A stretch of 64,000 nucleotides of DNA from contig CM055106.1 of the NCBI GenBank assembly GCA_029204225.1, forward strand, positions 14,448,393 to 14,512,392, in the 5' to 3' direction. Source of the stretch: Diphasiastrum complanatum. Lineage: Eukaryota > Streptophyta > Lycopodiopsida > Lycopodiales > Lycopodiaceae. The position numbers and the translations under genes were made by a program. Positions 33,351-43,564 of this stretch are shown piece by piece. The notes beneath the pieces are model-generated. The model did no database searches. It was not told where the DNA came from and worked only from the letters and a program-made list of their open reading frames with translations. Positions within the stretch are counted from its first letter, which is position 1, and every line of letters begins with the position of its first letter.

Positions 33351-35399
33351 ATAAAGAGTGGCTTGTCGAGCAGTTTCGTGAGGAGATCTGCAATCATACT
33401 TTCTGACTTTATGAACTGGACCTGGAGCTCTCCTTTCGAGATCAAATCTCGAATGTGATGGTACTTCAAAGGAATGTGCTTTGTCTTTGAATGGAAGACA
33501 AGATCCTGGGACAGATAGATGGCACTCTAGGAGTCCATCATCATCATGCTTGGCCCCTCTTGTGGTATCTCGATTGCCTCCAACATCATTTGTAGCCACA
33601 CTACCTCATTCGCCACTTTCAAGGCTATGACATACTCAGCCTCGCAAGAGGATTGAGCTACCAAGGTTTGATTTTTGCTTATCCAGCTGATTGCAACTCC
33701 GCACACTATTGTACATCCTCAGTAATGGACTTGTTGTCATCTTTGCAGCTCGCCCAGCTTGCATCACTGTAATGATGCAGCTCGAATCCTTTCTCTTCAT
33801 CTCTAGCTCTGTAGGTGAATCCAATATTCTGGGTACCCTTCAGATACTGTAGGATTTGTTTGGCCATTTTCCAATGTGCTAGACCAAGATTGGAACAGAA
33901 TTGGCTCAATGCGTAAACAGAGAAGGCCATATCGGGTCTGGTACAAACTGTTAAGTACATCAGACTACCGATTAAGTTCTGGTAGGGTATACCTGTCATC
34001 TTCTATTCTTCCTCTTCTGTTTTTGGGCAATCATGTTTCGTGAGCTTGGCTCCAGCTATCATTGGTGTGGCTTTTGCTTTACAGTCCATCATGTGGTACT
34101 GCTTCAGCACTTTTCTAGCATATTCTGACTGACTCAAGTGTATTTCGCCATTTGTTCGATTATCTTCTGATCTCCAACCCTAGGCATTTTATTGCTTCTC
34201 CAAGATCTGTGATTTCGTAGTTTTCAAAAATCTGACTCTTTGTGTCTTTGATCAACATTAAGGAATTTCTTATCATCAACGAATCATCCACAAAAATGGT
34301 CAGTATCACAAAATCCTTTCCTACTCTTTTGATGTAGACATTACAGTCTGGTTGAGAAGGATTGAAGTCTAGAGACTTCGGAAGACCATCAATTTTTGTA
34401 CCAGGCTTGTGATGCCTGTTTTAGACTGTAGATGCATCTCTGCAATCGACAGACATATTGTCTATTGTCGGAGTCTTCATAGCCTTCAGGTTGCTTCATG
34501 AAAATTTTCTCCTCTAGATCTTCGTGGAAAAAGGTTGTTTTCACGTCAATCTGGTGAATTTCCAGATTGTACTATGTGGCATATGCAAGGAGCAGTCTTA
34601 TGCTTGTCATTTTAACCATGGGCAAATATGTGTTGAAATAGTCGACACCATATCTATGTGTGTAGCCGTTTGTGACAAGCCTTGCTTTGTAGCGGCCAAT
34701 GGTGCCATCTGATTTCAGCTTTTTCTTGTACACCACTTGCAGTCGACTACTTTTCTGTTTTTTGGCAATGGCTCTAATGTCCATGTCTCGTTTCGCCTCA
34801 TCGACTCGATCTCTTTTGACATTGCCTATTTCCAGAATTCTCCCTCTGGACTCTGGATAGCTTCTTGGTATGTTGCTGGCTCTTCTGTGAAGCTACAGTA
34901 CTCAAACTGCGTGTCTTCGCTCCATTGAAGATTGTCAGAATAGCGGTATGGAGGTCTTTTTTGTCTTGTTGACCTTCGAGGTTTGTTTCGTCGCTGCTCG
35001 AACATTTCTTGTTCGTGGAGGATCCTCTGTTTCCTGTTACTCTGGAGTCTGGGGGCCTGCATTTTGATTTGATGTCTGTCCTCAATCTCCCTCTTGAATA
35101 GGCAGCAATGTGAAGATCTCATGGCCTCTTTCGTCTTTCAGTCCAGAGAATGTGGACTCGTCGAACTTTACATCTCTGCTCGAAACAACCTTCTACGTGG
35201 TTGGATCATAGAGTCTGTACACATGCGTTCCATTCGAGTAGCCGACTATGATTGTTTGTTCGGATTTGTCGTTGAGCTTGCTTCTCTTTTCCTTTGGAAT
35301 GTGCTTGTATGCTGCACATCCAAACACTCGTGCGTATGACAGATCGGGCTTTCTGCCTATCCACATTTTGTATGGTGTTTTGCTCTCCAGCGCTGTCAT
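33351..35399 (-). pseudogene. E reverse transcriptase and RNase H, decayed
   Basis: The integrase end TPYKMWIGRKPDLSYARVFG and KSEQTIIVGYSNGTHVYRLY (35399-35193) is followed by a degraded linker, then RT: VYKKKLKSDGTIGRYKARLV and YGVDYFNTYLPMVKMTSIRL. The catalytic box lies near 34286-34297 as IFVDDSL. RNase H follows: IPYQNLIGSLMYLTVCTRPD, LHHYSDASWASCKDD, then KYHHIRDLISKGE and IADLLTKLLDKPLF at 33469-33351. At least a dozen stops or shifts. Confidence 0.85.
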
Positions 35400-35479
35400 T
35401 GTAGATCTGTTCTACAGGTGTACAGCTGCAGCTATTGCCTCGACCCAGAATTGGCCTAGCAATTGAGCCTGTGCTATCA

Positions 35480-36443
35480 TGCATATGGCTCCTCGGCTAG
35501 CGTTCTGTTTTTTCTTTCTGCCACACCGTTGTATTCAGGTGTGTATGCAGGAGTGAACTAGTGTTCAATCCCCTGTTCTTCGCAGAATCTTGAGAATTCT
35601 GTGTTTTTGTATTCACCTCCCATTGTCAGATCTAAGGATCTGTATCCTTTTTGAGGTGTGTCGCTCTACGAATGCCACGAACTTCTTGAAAGAATCAAAT
35701 ACTTCAGATTTCTTCTTCAAGTAGTAGATCGTGGTCATTCGGCTGTAATCATCTATGAACGTTAGAAAGTATCTCAAACCTGAGAGTGAATCTATTTTCA
35801 TCGGTCCACAGACATCAGAGTGGACGAGCTCAAGCACTTCCTTGGCTCTCCTTCCCTCACGTGTGAACGGATTTCGATGTTGCTTGTCTTTCTGACAAGC
35901 TTCGCAGAACTCAGTCTCGGGCCTTGATATTTTGAGACCAGTGACAATGTCCTTGGTGCTCATGTCATACAGGCTCCGCATGTTCAGATGATACATTCTC
36001 CTATGCTAGAGCTGATCTTCATTTTCTGAAGCATTTAATATGCTATCAGAGTTGCTGATTATTTTGGCCTAGTAGAGATTTCCTTCTCTGCATCCGACCG
36101 TCAACAACTTGTTTGTCGTCTTCTCGATCATACAGCAAGTGTTGCCATCGAAAAAAACTCGAATGCCTAGATCTGCCATCTTGGAAATAGATAACAGATC
36201 CTTTCTGAGTGAGGGCACATAGAGTGCTCCTGGCAGCTCTGCTTGGCCTTGCAAAATGCTCTTTCTTCTTGTAGTGCATACAAGATATTGCTGGATTAAA
36301 CTAGCATTTGTTGGCCGTATGGCCTGGTTTGTGGCAATGATCGCACGAAGAAGATTGTTGATTCGAGGACTTCGTCTTTTTGAATCTTGGCTTGTTTTTG
36401 TTCTTCTTCTTTCCTTTCGTAAAGAGAGCTTTCTCTTGATCAC
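35480..36443 (-). pseudogene. E pre-integrase and integrase core, decayed
   Basis: ALYVPSLRKDLLSISKMADL is followed by the zinc-finger region (HRRMYHLNMRSL ... FCEACQKDKQ; the conserved Trp codon before HRR is a TAG). The core has LVHSDVCGPM, FIDDYSRMTTIYY and LRSDNGR, then after a shift YNGVAERKNR. The D-D-E residues are therefore still visible. The protease active-site segment that should lie between the gag zinc knuckle and ALYVPSL is missing. Confidence 0.88.
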
Positions 36444-37029
36444 TGCTTCCCTCTCCTTCGTCTCTCATCAGTCTCTCATCAGCGACAAGACTGACCGCTT
36501 TGTCGAATGTCATATCTGGTAGACTCAGAATGAGCATTCTCAGCGGCTGATAGGACGTCGGTAGAGATTTCATAAAGTACATCAGTTGCTGTGGTGCTGG
36601 GACCTGGTGCTCCTGTCCTGAGGCAGCGAGTTGAGCGAAGATTGTTCTGATCTTCTCAACGTGCTGATCCAACTGGTTGCCATCCCACCGTATTGATTGC
36701 AGCTGATTGTGAAGGTGCATGATTGAAGCTGTAGTGCTCACTTCATACTTCTGCTTTAATCTTTCCCACGCTGCATGGCTGCTTTCGTAGTCTTCAATCT
36801 GCATGAGTAGACCTTCATTTATGGATGAAATGATGATCGCCATTGCAAGCTCATCCTTTCTGATCCATTTAGCTCTCCTTGGGTCTCCCTCTGGAGGCTG
36901 CACCTCTGAGAGCTTGGTCAATGACCAGATGCCTTCGCCCTTCAGGAGTATTTTGATTTTGAATTTCCAGATTCTGTAATTTGCACCATCGAGACTAATT
37001 GCTACTCTGGTCTGGATTGTCGTAGCCAT
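36301..37029 (-). pseudogene. E gag with zinc knuckle
   Basis: 242 open codons. Starts MATTIQTRVAISLDGANYRI, with WKFKIKILLKGEGIW, YESSHAAWERLKQKYE, LPTSYQPLRMLILSLPDMTF and a Lys-rich tail, ending in CDHCHKPGHTANKC, a CX2CX4HX4C knuckle. This is an intact-looking Copia gag. The frame runs out at the knuckle where the protease has been deleted. Confidence 0.9.
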
Positions 37030-37094
37030 ATTGTGTTGTCTGGAAGAATCACTGTTGGGATATCAGTAGTGATAACCTGTTGGCTCTGATACCA

Positions 37095-37401
37095 TGTCGC
37101 AGAGGTGACACTGTTTCGTGTTCATCTTTTCCTTCTCTTATCGTGAACAATTTTCTTTCTTTGAATTATCTTTTCGTGCGGAAGTCCTTACAGGATCCCG
37201 GACACTCGACTCTTATCACAGAACATATTTTATTCTAGCAATCAAGACACACAGCACAAGACAAAGATATACACGAAAATAGAACGACCATATTGTTAGT
37301 TTGGTTTTGGAGTGAGATCATCAGTGTCTCACTCGTCGGCGGATTGACACTCTACTCTTACGATGTGTTCTTCTCGTTGGCAGACTTTCATGCACAACTA
37401 T
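37095..37401 (-). repeat. E 5' LTR, inner part
   Basis: TGTCGCAGAGGTGACACTG... matches 32510 onward and stops at the A1 insertion. The rest is at 42610-43095. Confidence 0.92.
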
Positions 37402-38647
37402 TGTTGTAAAGCTACCTTTACAAGCTTTACTTCTGGCGCTATCGGCGCCAACTATGTCCCCGGCGCCAGCAGCGCATCTGCTGCTCCCAGCGCCAACGGA
37501 GCCGGCGCTGCTCCCGGCGCCACTGTGACCAGAATCCAGCCGGCGCCAAGTTCCTATGGCTGAAAATCTTTGATCGGTTCTAGCGGAGTCCAGAGAGCTC
37601 AGATCGATGTGCAATCACCTCACACGATCTAGGCATGATTAAAGGAAGCCTGGGGATCAATAAAATCTAGAGAGAGAAAATGACTTTCTAGAAAGAGAAA
37701 ATCCTAGAGAGAGAAAAACGTGCTTTACCAGCTTGGGTAGAGTGCTTGGTATGAGGGGGGGTGCCGAATCACACCAATACTATAGGGGGAGTGCGGGTTG
37801 CGACTCAGGACGAGCTCCAACCAAGTCTCAGCCTCCTTTGCTGGAATGTTGTCATGGCTCTCGCCTTGGCATGCTAGCGCCCCGGAGACTAGGGTCGGTC
37901 ACACACTTGAAATGTAACCTTCTTAGATTTATCAATAAAGTGGGATTTTCCTCAAATTGACTTTGATTACCTTCTGGGTTTTAGTGTTCGGTAAAAGCGC
38001 CAGTTGTAAGGCCGCTTTCAAAATTTTTAACTTGGCACATAGCTGAGGGTCATATCCGGGGACGCCAGCGGTATGCCGTCGGGACCATTCGGTCCGTGGC
38101 GCCAGCGGTATGCTGTCGGGACCATTTGGTCCAGGAACTGGTTGTTTCTATATCTGTCGCGGCTTGTGGTTCTGAGTGTTCCTTGCATGAACGTGAATGG
38201 GTTAAGCTCTTGGGGAACGGGCTCTAACCTGTCGGCTGAGTTGGATGGCTTGCTTGGGTGGATGTTACCTGTTTATGGCTGTCCAGTCTGGCGTGGCGCC
38301 AGGTTGGCTTCCAGTGCTCGTGACGAAGCTTTCAGTTGGTTAAGTCTGATGTAAGTCAGACCGCTTGCTTGGAATGGATGTTACTCGTTTGTAACGAAGC
38401 TTCGAGTTGGTTAAGTTTGATGTATGTCGGGCGGCTTGCTTGGAGGGAAGTCTCCCACATCGGGACCCCTGATCTGGCATGGCGCCAGGTTGGATCTCAA
38501 TGTTGGTTTTCGAAACTTCAAGTTGGTTAAGTCTGATCGTTGTTGGCGAGTTGGCTGCTTGTATGTCAAGTGGGTTTGGATTGCAAGAGTTGAAGGTTGG
38601 GAAGCTAAGTCGTGGTTCCCGGCTCCCTTTGGGATGCCTGCGTTACA
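37402..38647 (+). repeat. A1 5' LTR
   Basis: Near the start is a GGCGCC-rich stretch (37436-37555), then CTAGAGAGAGAAAA repeats, ATCAATAAAGTGGG (AATAAA signal, about 37932), two units with the dyad GGACCATTYGGTCC (about 38085-38135), and GTTGGTTAAGT-TGAT repeats. Short frames across it recur in every A LTR because the LTR is repeated; they are not genes. Confidence 0.9.
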
Positions 38648-38649
38648 TG

Positions 38650-38662
38650 TGGTATCAGAGCC
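38650..38662 (+). other. A1 primer-binding site
   Basis: TGGTATCAGAGCC, complementary to the initiator-Met tRNA 3' end, two bases (TG) after the LTR end. Confidence 0.9.
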
Positions 38663-38726
38663 GACTGGCCGGTCAGCTATGCGGATCTCACAGAAATGGC
38701 CACGGTTTGGGGTTCATCAAGACAAC

Positions 38727-39510
38727 TGTTGTGCAAGGTGCTGCCCACAGTGTAAGCACGGGTGCATCCACGGTCGGGGTGGTTGGCAGGACGGGGGCTT
38801 GATGAGTCAAAGTGCTGCCCTTGAGGTGTAAGCACGGTCAGTTTCCGCGGTTCGGACCTGGCGCCGTCTGCACGTAGGACAGATGAGACAATGTGCTGCC
38901 ATTAGGATGGTGTAAGCACGGTCTGTGCCTTGTGGGGTGCGGGGTGACATATTCGCGATGGCCACCATTCGCTTAGCTATAAGGGCTATCGACCAAATTT
39001 GGTGGGGGCGTTACTGAGGCAATGTGCTGCCTAACGGTGAAAGCACGGGTGCGTCCACGATTTGGGTGGTATGTTGCTGATCGTTTAGCTATAAGGGCTA
39101 TCGACTAAATTTGGTGGGGGCGTTACTGAGGCAATGTGCTGCCTAACGGTGAAAGCACGGGTGCGTCCACGGGGGTGGTATATTCAAGGATAGCTGCCAT
39201 TCGTTTAGCTATAAGGGCTATCGACCAAATTTGGTGGGGGCGTTACTGAGGCAATGTGCTGCCTAACGGTGAAAGCACGGGTGCGTCCACGATTGGGGGT
39301 AATGCTGCCGATCGTTTAGCTATAAGGGCTATCGACTAGATTTGGTGGGGGCGTTACTGAGGCAATGTGCTGCCTAACGGTGAAAGCACGGGTGCGTCCA
39401 CGGGGGTGGTATATTCAAGGATAGCTGCCAATCATTTAGCTATAAGGGCTATCGACCAAAAAGTGGTGGGGCGTGACTGAGGCAATGTGCTGCTTAATGG
39501 TGAAAGCACG
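38727..39510 (+). repeat. A1 leader: eight small hairpins, partly in a 111/120-bp tandem array
   Basis: The word GTGCTGCC-N-GGTG-AAGCAC occurs eight times (about 38729, 38810, 38891, 39027, 39137, 39257, 39368, 39488). In each, GTGCT pairs with AGCAC and usually GCC with GGT. From 39009 the hairpin sits in a tandem array whose starts (39009, 39120, 39240, 39351, 39471) are spaced 111, 120, 111, 120. Two unit types alternate, giving a 231-bp higher-order period. Each unit also holds TTTAGCTATAAGGGCTATCG. A2, A3 and B carry only about four hairpins. A packaging or dimerisation role is an inference from the place just after the primer-binding site. Confidence 0.85.
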
Positions 39511-41371
39511 GATGGTTGGAGGGGTGTCCTATGTGGGCTGATTCTGTGATCGATTTGTATGGGCGCGGCCAGGCAAAGGTCTGTTGGCAGGACCATCTCA
39601 AAGGGGGACCTTGTCTTTGTTACTTGTTAGTAAACTTGCCTGAGTGACTTACTTGTATGTATTCGTGGTGAGTCTTAGTACTCGTGCTTTGCCTGGTTTG
39701 CATGATTGCTTGTGATACAAGGAGCTGATGGCTCAAGAAGGAACCTTTTCTTTTGAAGGCTAATGCCATCAAACAAAGAGGACTACAGAATCTGTGGGGC
39801 GGATTTGTAGTTCAAGTACTCCCACGTGAACGACAACGAAACGACTCAATGTTTACAAAGGATGGATGGCTAGCCTGTTTCTTGGGTTAGTTTCATTTGC
39901 GACAACGCCCACCAGACGCAAGCAGGAAGTCAAAAGTTGGAAAGGGCAATTTCAGGAGAGATCTTCTATGGAGCAGTTGGTCTTCATTTTGGGACGGCCA
40001 CCTTCGGAACTGAAACTCACTGAGCATGGGTGATATCCAGTATCAGTTGGGTTTTTCCTCAAAGGGGAAAAGACTAGGATCCTCATCAGAGATTGGCAAC
40101 AAGTTGGATCGAGCCATAATCCTAGCAGATGGGAAGAATAGTGTTGGAAAGGCTTTTTGTCCGAAGAACTCTACTCTAAGTCCGATCAGCTGATTTTATA
40201 AGTGGAGGGGAACTATCACACACACCTCTCTCTTGGGGCAAATTTTCAATGAAAGTTGACCAAATGGGGGCAAATTCAAGGTGACCTAGCCATACTCACA
40301 CGAGGAGACTGGCGAACTTTGGACCTAATAAGTTGACAAGTTTTTGTTGTGGAAAGGAAAGTTTGTTATAGGCTTTCTCTGGACCAGCAATGATGAGGAA
40401 ACATATGAGTACGTTGGCTTGTGTTACGTGTAAGGCAGCTGATCATTGAAGGAACTGTGAAAGTTGAGTCTTGCATGAGAGACTTGTATTTCGAACGGAC
40501 GCTAAGGGACAATTCGCGTTGAGATCGGACTAGTGCAAACTCTGGGTGCATGTGTCTGATTCAAAGAGAGCTACTTGAAGCCAAGCTCGATGTACACTTC
40601 TTGTTTTGAGTGTGAGGCAACTGACCAGTGATGGAATTGTGAAAGTCAAGTTTTGCGCGACGAACATGGTGCTTCAAACAAACGCAAAGAGATAGTTCGG
40701 ATGCGGATCAAACTGGTGTGACCCTTTGGCTTTCCAGGAGGTCAATGGTTACATTTGGGTTGATTCAAAGAGCTACTTCAAGCTAAGTGAGAGGTGCATT
40801 GCGGAGTACTCAATCTTTGCCTACCTTAAAGAGCCAAGATGGAAAAGTATCAAGATCAGGCTGGGACAAGGAGAGAAATCAAGGTGCATAAGCAACAAGG
40901 CACAGAGTGGACCATAAAGTGGGCAATGAAACGATAAATCCTTCGGCTCAGGGAGCCTTGATACCTGTGCGGAACTAAACAAATCTAGAGCTCAGGGAGC
41001 TCAACACAAAGTGCATCAAGGACAAATCAGGAGCTCAAAGGAGTTCCAAAGTCGAAAGTCAGAAACGACAGGGGCGTACATTTCAAAGAAAGGCCTCTGT
41101 CACCAGTTAATAAGGTTCTCGGGTTTTACGAAAGCGATATCAAATCTACGCTTTTCCCAGACAAAGATATTTTTTTCAAGTTATGTAATTTTTCAGTACA
41201 AAGAGCTGAGCCTCCGACTTGTGGTGTGCCAGCTTCAATGTTAATAAAAAGTGGCCAGTAAATTGAGTACTGTGCCAAGTAGCTTAAATGTATAGTCATT
41301 TTAATTGGGAGACACCTTTACTTTAATCTGACATCTGATGAGGACATCAGATTTTATAAAGGTGGGGTGGA
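39511..41371 (+). other. A1 interior, non-coding
   Basis: Colinear in reverse with the interiors of A2 (52984-54850) and A3 (56741-58610). Short frames such as the one beginning MGDIQYQLGFSSKGK near 40026 are broken by a shift and stop in A2, so no selected protein is evident. Confidence 0.7.
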
Positions 41372-42609
41372 TGTTGTAAAGCTACCTTTACAAGCTTTAC
41401 TTCCGGCGCCATCGGCTCCAGCTATGTCCCCGGCGCCAGCAGTGCCCCTGCTGCTCCCGGCGCCGGCGCTGCTCCCGGTGCCACTGTGACCAGAATCCAG
41501 CCGGCGCCAAGTTCCTATGGCTAAAAATCTTTGATCGGTTCTAGCGGAGTCCAGAGAGCTCAGATCGATGTGCAATCACCTCACACGATCTAGGCATGAT
41601 TAAAGGAAGCCTGGGGATCAATAAAATCTAGAGAGAGAAAATGACTTTCTAGAAAGAGAAAATCCTAGAGAGAGAAAAATGTGCTTTACCAGCTTGGGTA
41701 GAGTGCTTGGTATGGGGGGGGGGTGCCGAATCACACCAATACTATAGGGGGAGTGCGGGTTGCGACTCAGGGCGAGCTCCAACCAAGTCTCAGCCTCCCT
41801 TGCTGGAATGTTGTCATGGCTCTCGCCTTGGCATGCTAGCGCCCCGGAGACTAGGGTCGGTCACACACTTGAAATGTAACCTTCTCAGATTTATCAATAA
41901 AGTGGGATTTTCCTCAAACTGACTCTGATTACCTTCTGGGTTTCAGTGTTCGGTAAAAGCGCCAGTTGTAAGGCCGCTTTCAAAATTTTTAACTTGGCAC
42001 ATAGCTGAGGGTCATATCCCGGGACGCCAGCGGTATGCCATCGGGACCATTCGGTCCGCGGCGCCAGCGGTATGCTGTCGGGACCATTTTGTCCAGGAAC
42101 TGGTTGTTTTCATATCTGTCACGGCTTGTGGTTCTGAGTGTTCCTTGCATGAACGTGAATGGGTTAAGCTCTTGGGGAACAGGCTCTAACCTGTCGACTG
42201 AGTTGGATGGCTTGCTTGGGTGGATGTTACCTGTTTATGGCTGTCCAGTCTGGCGTGGCGCCAGGTTGGCTTCTAGCGCTCGTGACGAAGCTTTCAGTTG
42301 GTTAAGTCTGATGTAAGTCAGACCGCTTGCTTGGAATGGATGTTACTCGTTTGTAACGAAGCTTCGAGTTGGTTAGGTTTGATGTATGTCGGGCGGCTTG
42401 CTTGGAGGGAAGTCTCCCACATCGGGACCCCCGATCTGGCATGGCGCCAGGTTGGATCTCAATGTTGGTTTTTGGAACTTCAAGTTGGTTAAGTCTGATC
42501 GTTGTTGGCGAGTTGGCTGCTTGTATGTCAAGTGGGTTTGGATGGCAAGAGTTGAAGGCTGGGAAGCTAAGTCGTGGTTCTTGGCTCCCTTTGGGATGCC
42601 TGCGTTATA
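41372..42609 (+). repeat. A1 3' LTR
   Basis: 1238 bp, differing from the 5' LTR by scattered substitutions and by the length of the GGCGCC stretch. Such divergence means this insertion is not brand new. Confidence 0.9.
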
Positions 42610-43095
42610 GCTATGGTGTCTTTACTTTCTTACTCTATTCGCTACGTCTCTCTCTGTCTCTTACAGATCTCTGTATTCTCATTACTTCGTTATGATATAG
42701 AAAGGATCGTTTATACCTCCACTATGTGGAGTTTACAAGATAGCTAAACGTCTAATTACTAGACTAGTTAACGCTAATCAACTTTAGTCGTCGTTGCTAC
42801 TCATTTCAGCTAGGCGTGAAGCCCGTTGAGCTGCCAGCTGGCAGCGCAAAAGATTTTTTTTCATTTAATTCATAATCTCCCGTTTGCTTTTGTTCTTTTC
42901 GTTTCTTTTTGTAGTTTTCGTTTTGCATTCCTTTTGTGGTTTGTGGTCCTGGAGGTGTGTTTGCGATTCGTGAATGATTCGTGAATCGTTCGTGCTTTGA
43001 GTCAAAGACACGTTGACTGTTGCGAATCGTTTTCGTTCGACCTTAGTGTCTTGTTCGTGCTGCGACAAAGTTGCAGGAGTTCACTATTTCTGACA
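42610..43095 (-). repeat. E 5' LTR, outer part
   Basis: Continues the LTR from GCTATGGTGTC to TTTCTGACA. Its first 5 bp (GCTAT) are the target duplication of A1. Confidence 0.92.
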
Positions 43096-43564
43096 GAATC
43101 AAATGGCCAAACTGAGAGAACTAATCAAACTATGGAGGATATGTTGAGAATATATGGGTCTCACAGGCAATCTCAGTGTGAAGATTACGATCCTTTGATT
43201 GAGTTTGCTTATAGCAGTAGGAGACATTCTGCTACTGGTTTTAGTCTGTTTATGATGACGCATGGTTTTCAACCTAGATCTCTAGTAAATGTGGAGACGA
43301 AGTCTGTTAAGATCCAGAAAGTTCCAGATTTCTTGCATAATATGTGTGAAATGTTGCATGTGGCCCGTGACTGTATCCAGAGTGCTTAGGATAGAGCTAA
43401 GCACTATGCTGATCTTAAGAGGTCTCCCAGAGATTTTAAAGTTGATGACTGGGTATATCTTAGAATACCTAAGGATTCTAAGACTATGTGTATGAGGAAG
43501 CATTATAAATTGTCTACCAGATATTGTAGACCATTTCGGATTATAAAAATAATTGGTTCTTTAG
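43096..43564 (+). pseudogene. Gypsy element F, integrase C-terminal part
   Basis: Reads ESNGQTERTNQTMEDMLRIY (end of the integrase core with the catalytic Glu), LIEFAYSSRRHSATGFS, then after a TAG DRAKHYADLKRSPRDFKVDD and WVYLRIPKDSKTM. It is probably the same element as 27305-27430 and 32214-32509, with RT end, RNase H and the integrase N-terminus lost. Interrupted at 43565 by an A LTR. Confidence 0.88.

Larger units (their letters stand above)
37402..42609 (+). mobile_element. Non-coding LTR element A1 (LARD-like)
   Basis: 5.2 kb. LTRs 37402-38647 (1246 bp) and 41372-42609 (1238 bp), TGTTGTAAAGC...GCGTTACA (right end TATA). The primer-binding site TGGTATCAGAGCC starts at 38650 after a 2-nt spacer. 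The polypurine tract AAAGGTGGGGTGGA is directly before the right LTR. Target duplications are ACTAT (37397-37401) and GCTAT (42610-42614), one mismatch. The 2.7-kb interior has no gag or pol motif on either strand. Large non-autonomous elements of this kind (LARDs) rely on proteins of a relative; B is the likely one here because ends and leader match. Confidence 0.9.
32510..43095 (-). mobile_element. Copia element E, complete structure but inactive, split by A1
   Basis: The 3' LTR is 32510-33294. The 5' LTR is 37095-37401 plus 42610-43095, separated by the insertion of A1. The primer-binding site is 37083-37094 (minus sense TGGTATCAGAGC) and the polypurine tract is the complement of CTCCCTCTT at 33295. 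The interior holds gag, integrase, RT and RNase H in Copia order with many stops. Flanking bases differ (TTATC on the left, GAATC on the right). The left flank is Gypsy RT while the right flank is Gypsy integrase, so host sequence of about 1 kb is missing between them. Confidence 0.9.

Noticed and set aside
32976-33351. Open frames in both strands near 33 kb
   Set aside because: They lie within the 3' LTR and RNase H end of Copia element E.
37321-37614. Ala/Gly-rich frames resembling a structural protein
   Set aside because: They come from the GGCGCC-rich stretch of the A LTR and are repeated in the other LTRs.
38650-38662. Initiator-Met tRNA-like sequence, several sites
   Set aside because: Only the 12-16-nt primer-binding site is present next to LTRs. 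There is no tRNA gene.
38336-38830. Recurring frames such as those starting MVKSDVSQTACLEWM, seen at many places from 38 to 61 kb
   Set aside because: They lie in the family A LTR and recur only because the LTR is repeated. They show no domain and vary in length between copies.
39009-39510. Regularly spaced repeats that could suggest a CRISPR array
   Set aside because: The genome is eukaryotic, the units are 111-120 bp with similar 'spacers', and they lie in an LTR element leader.
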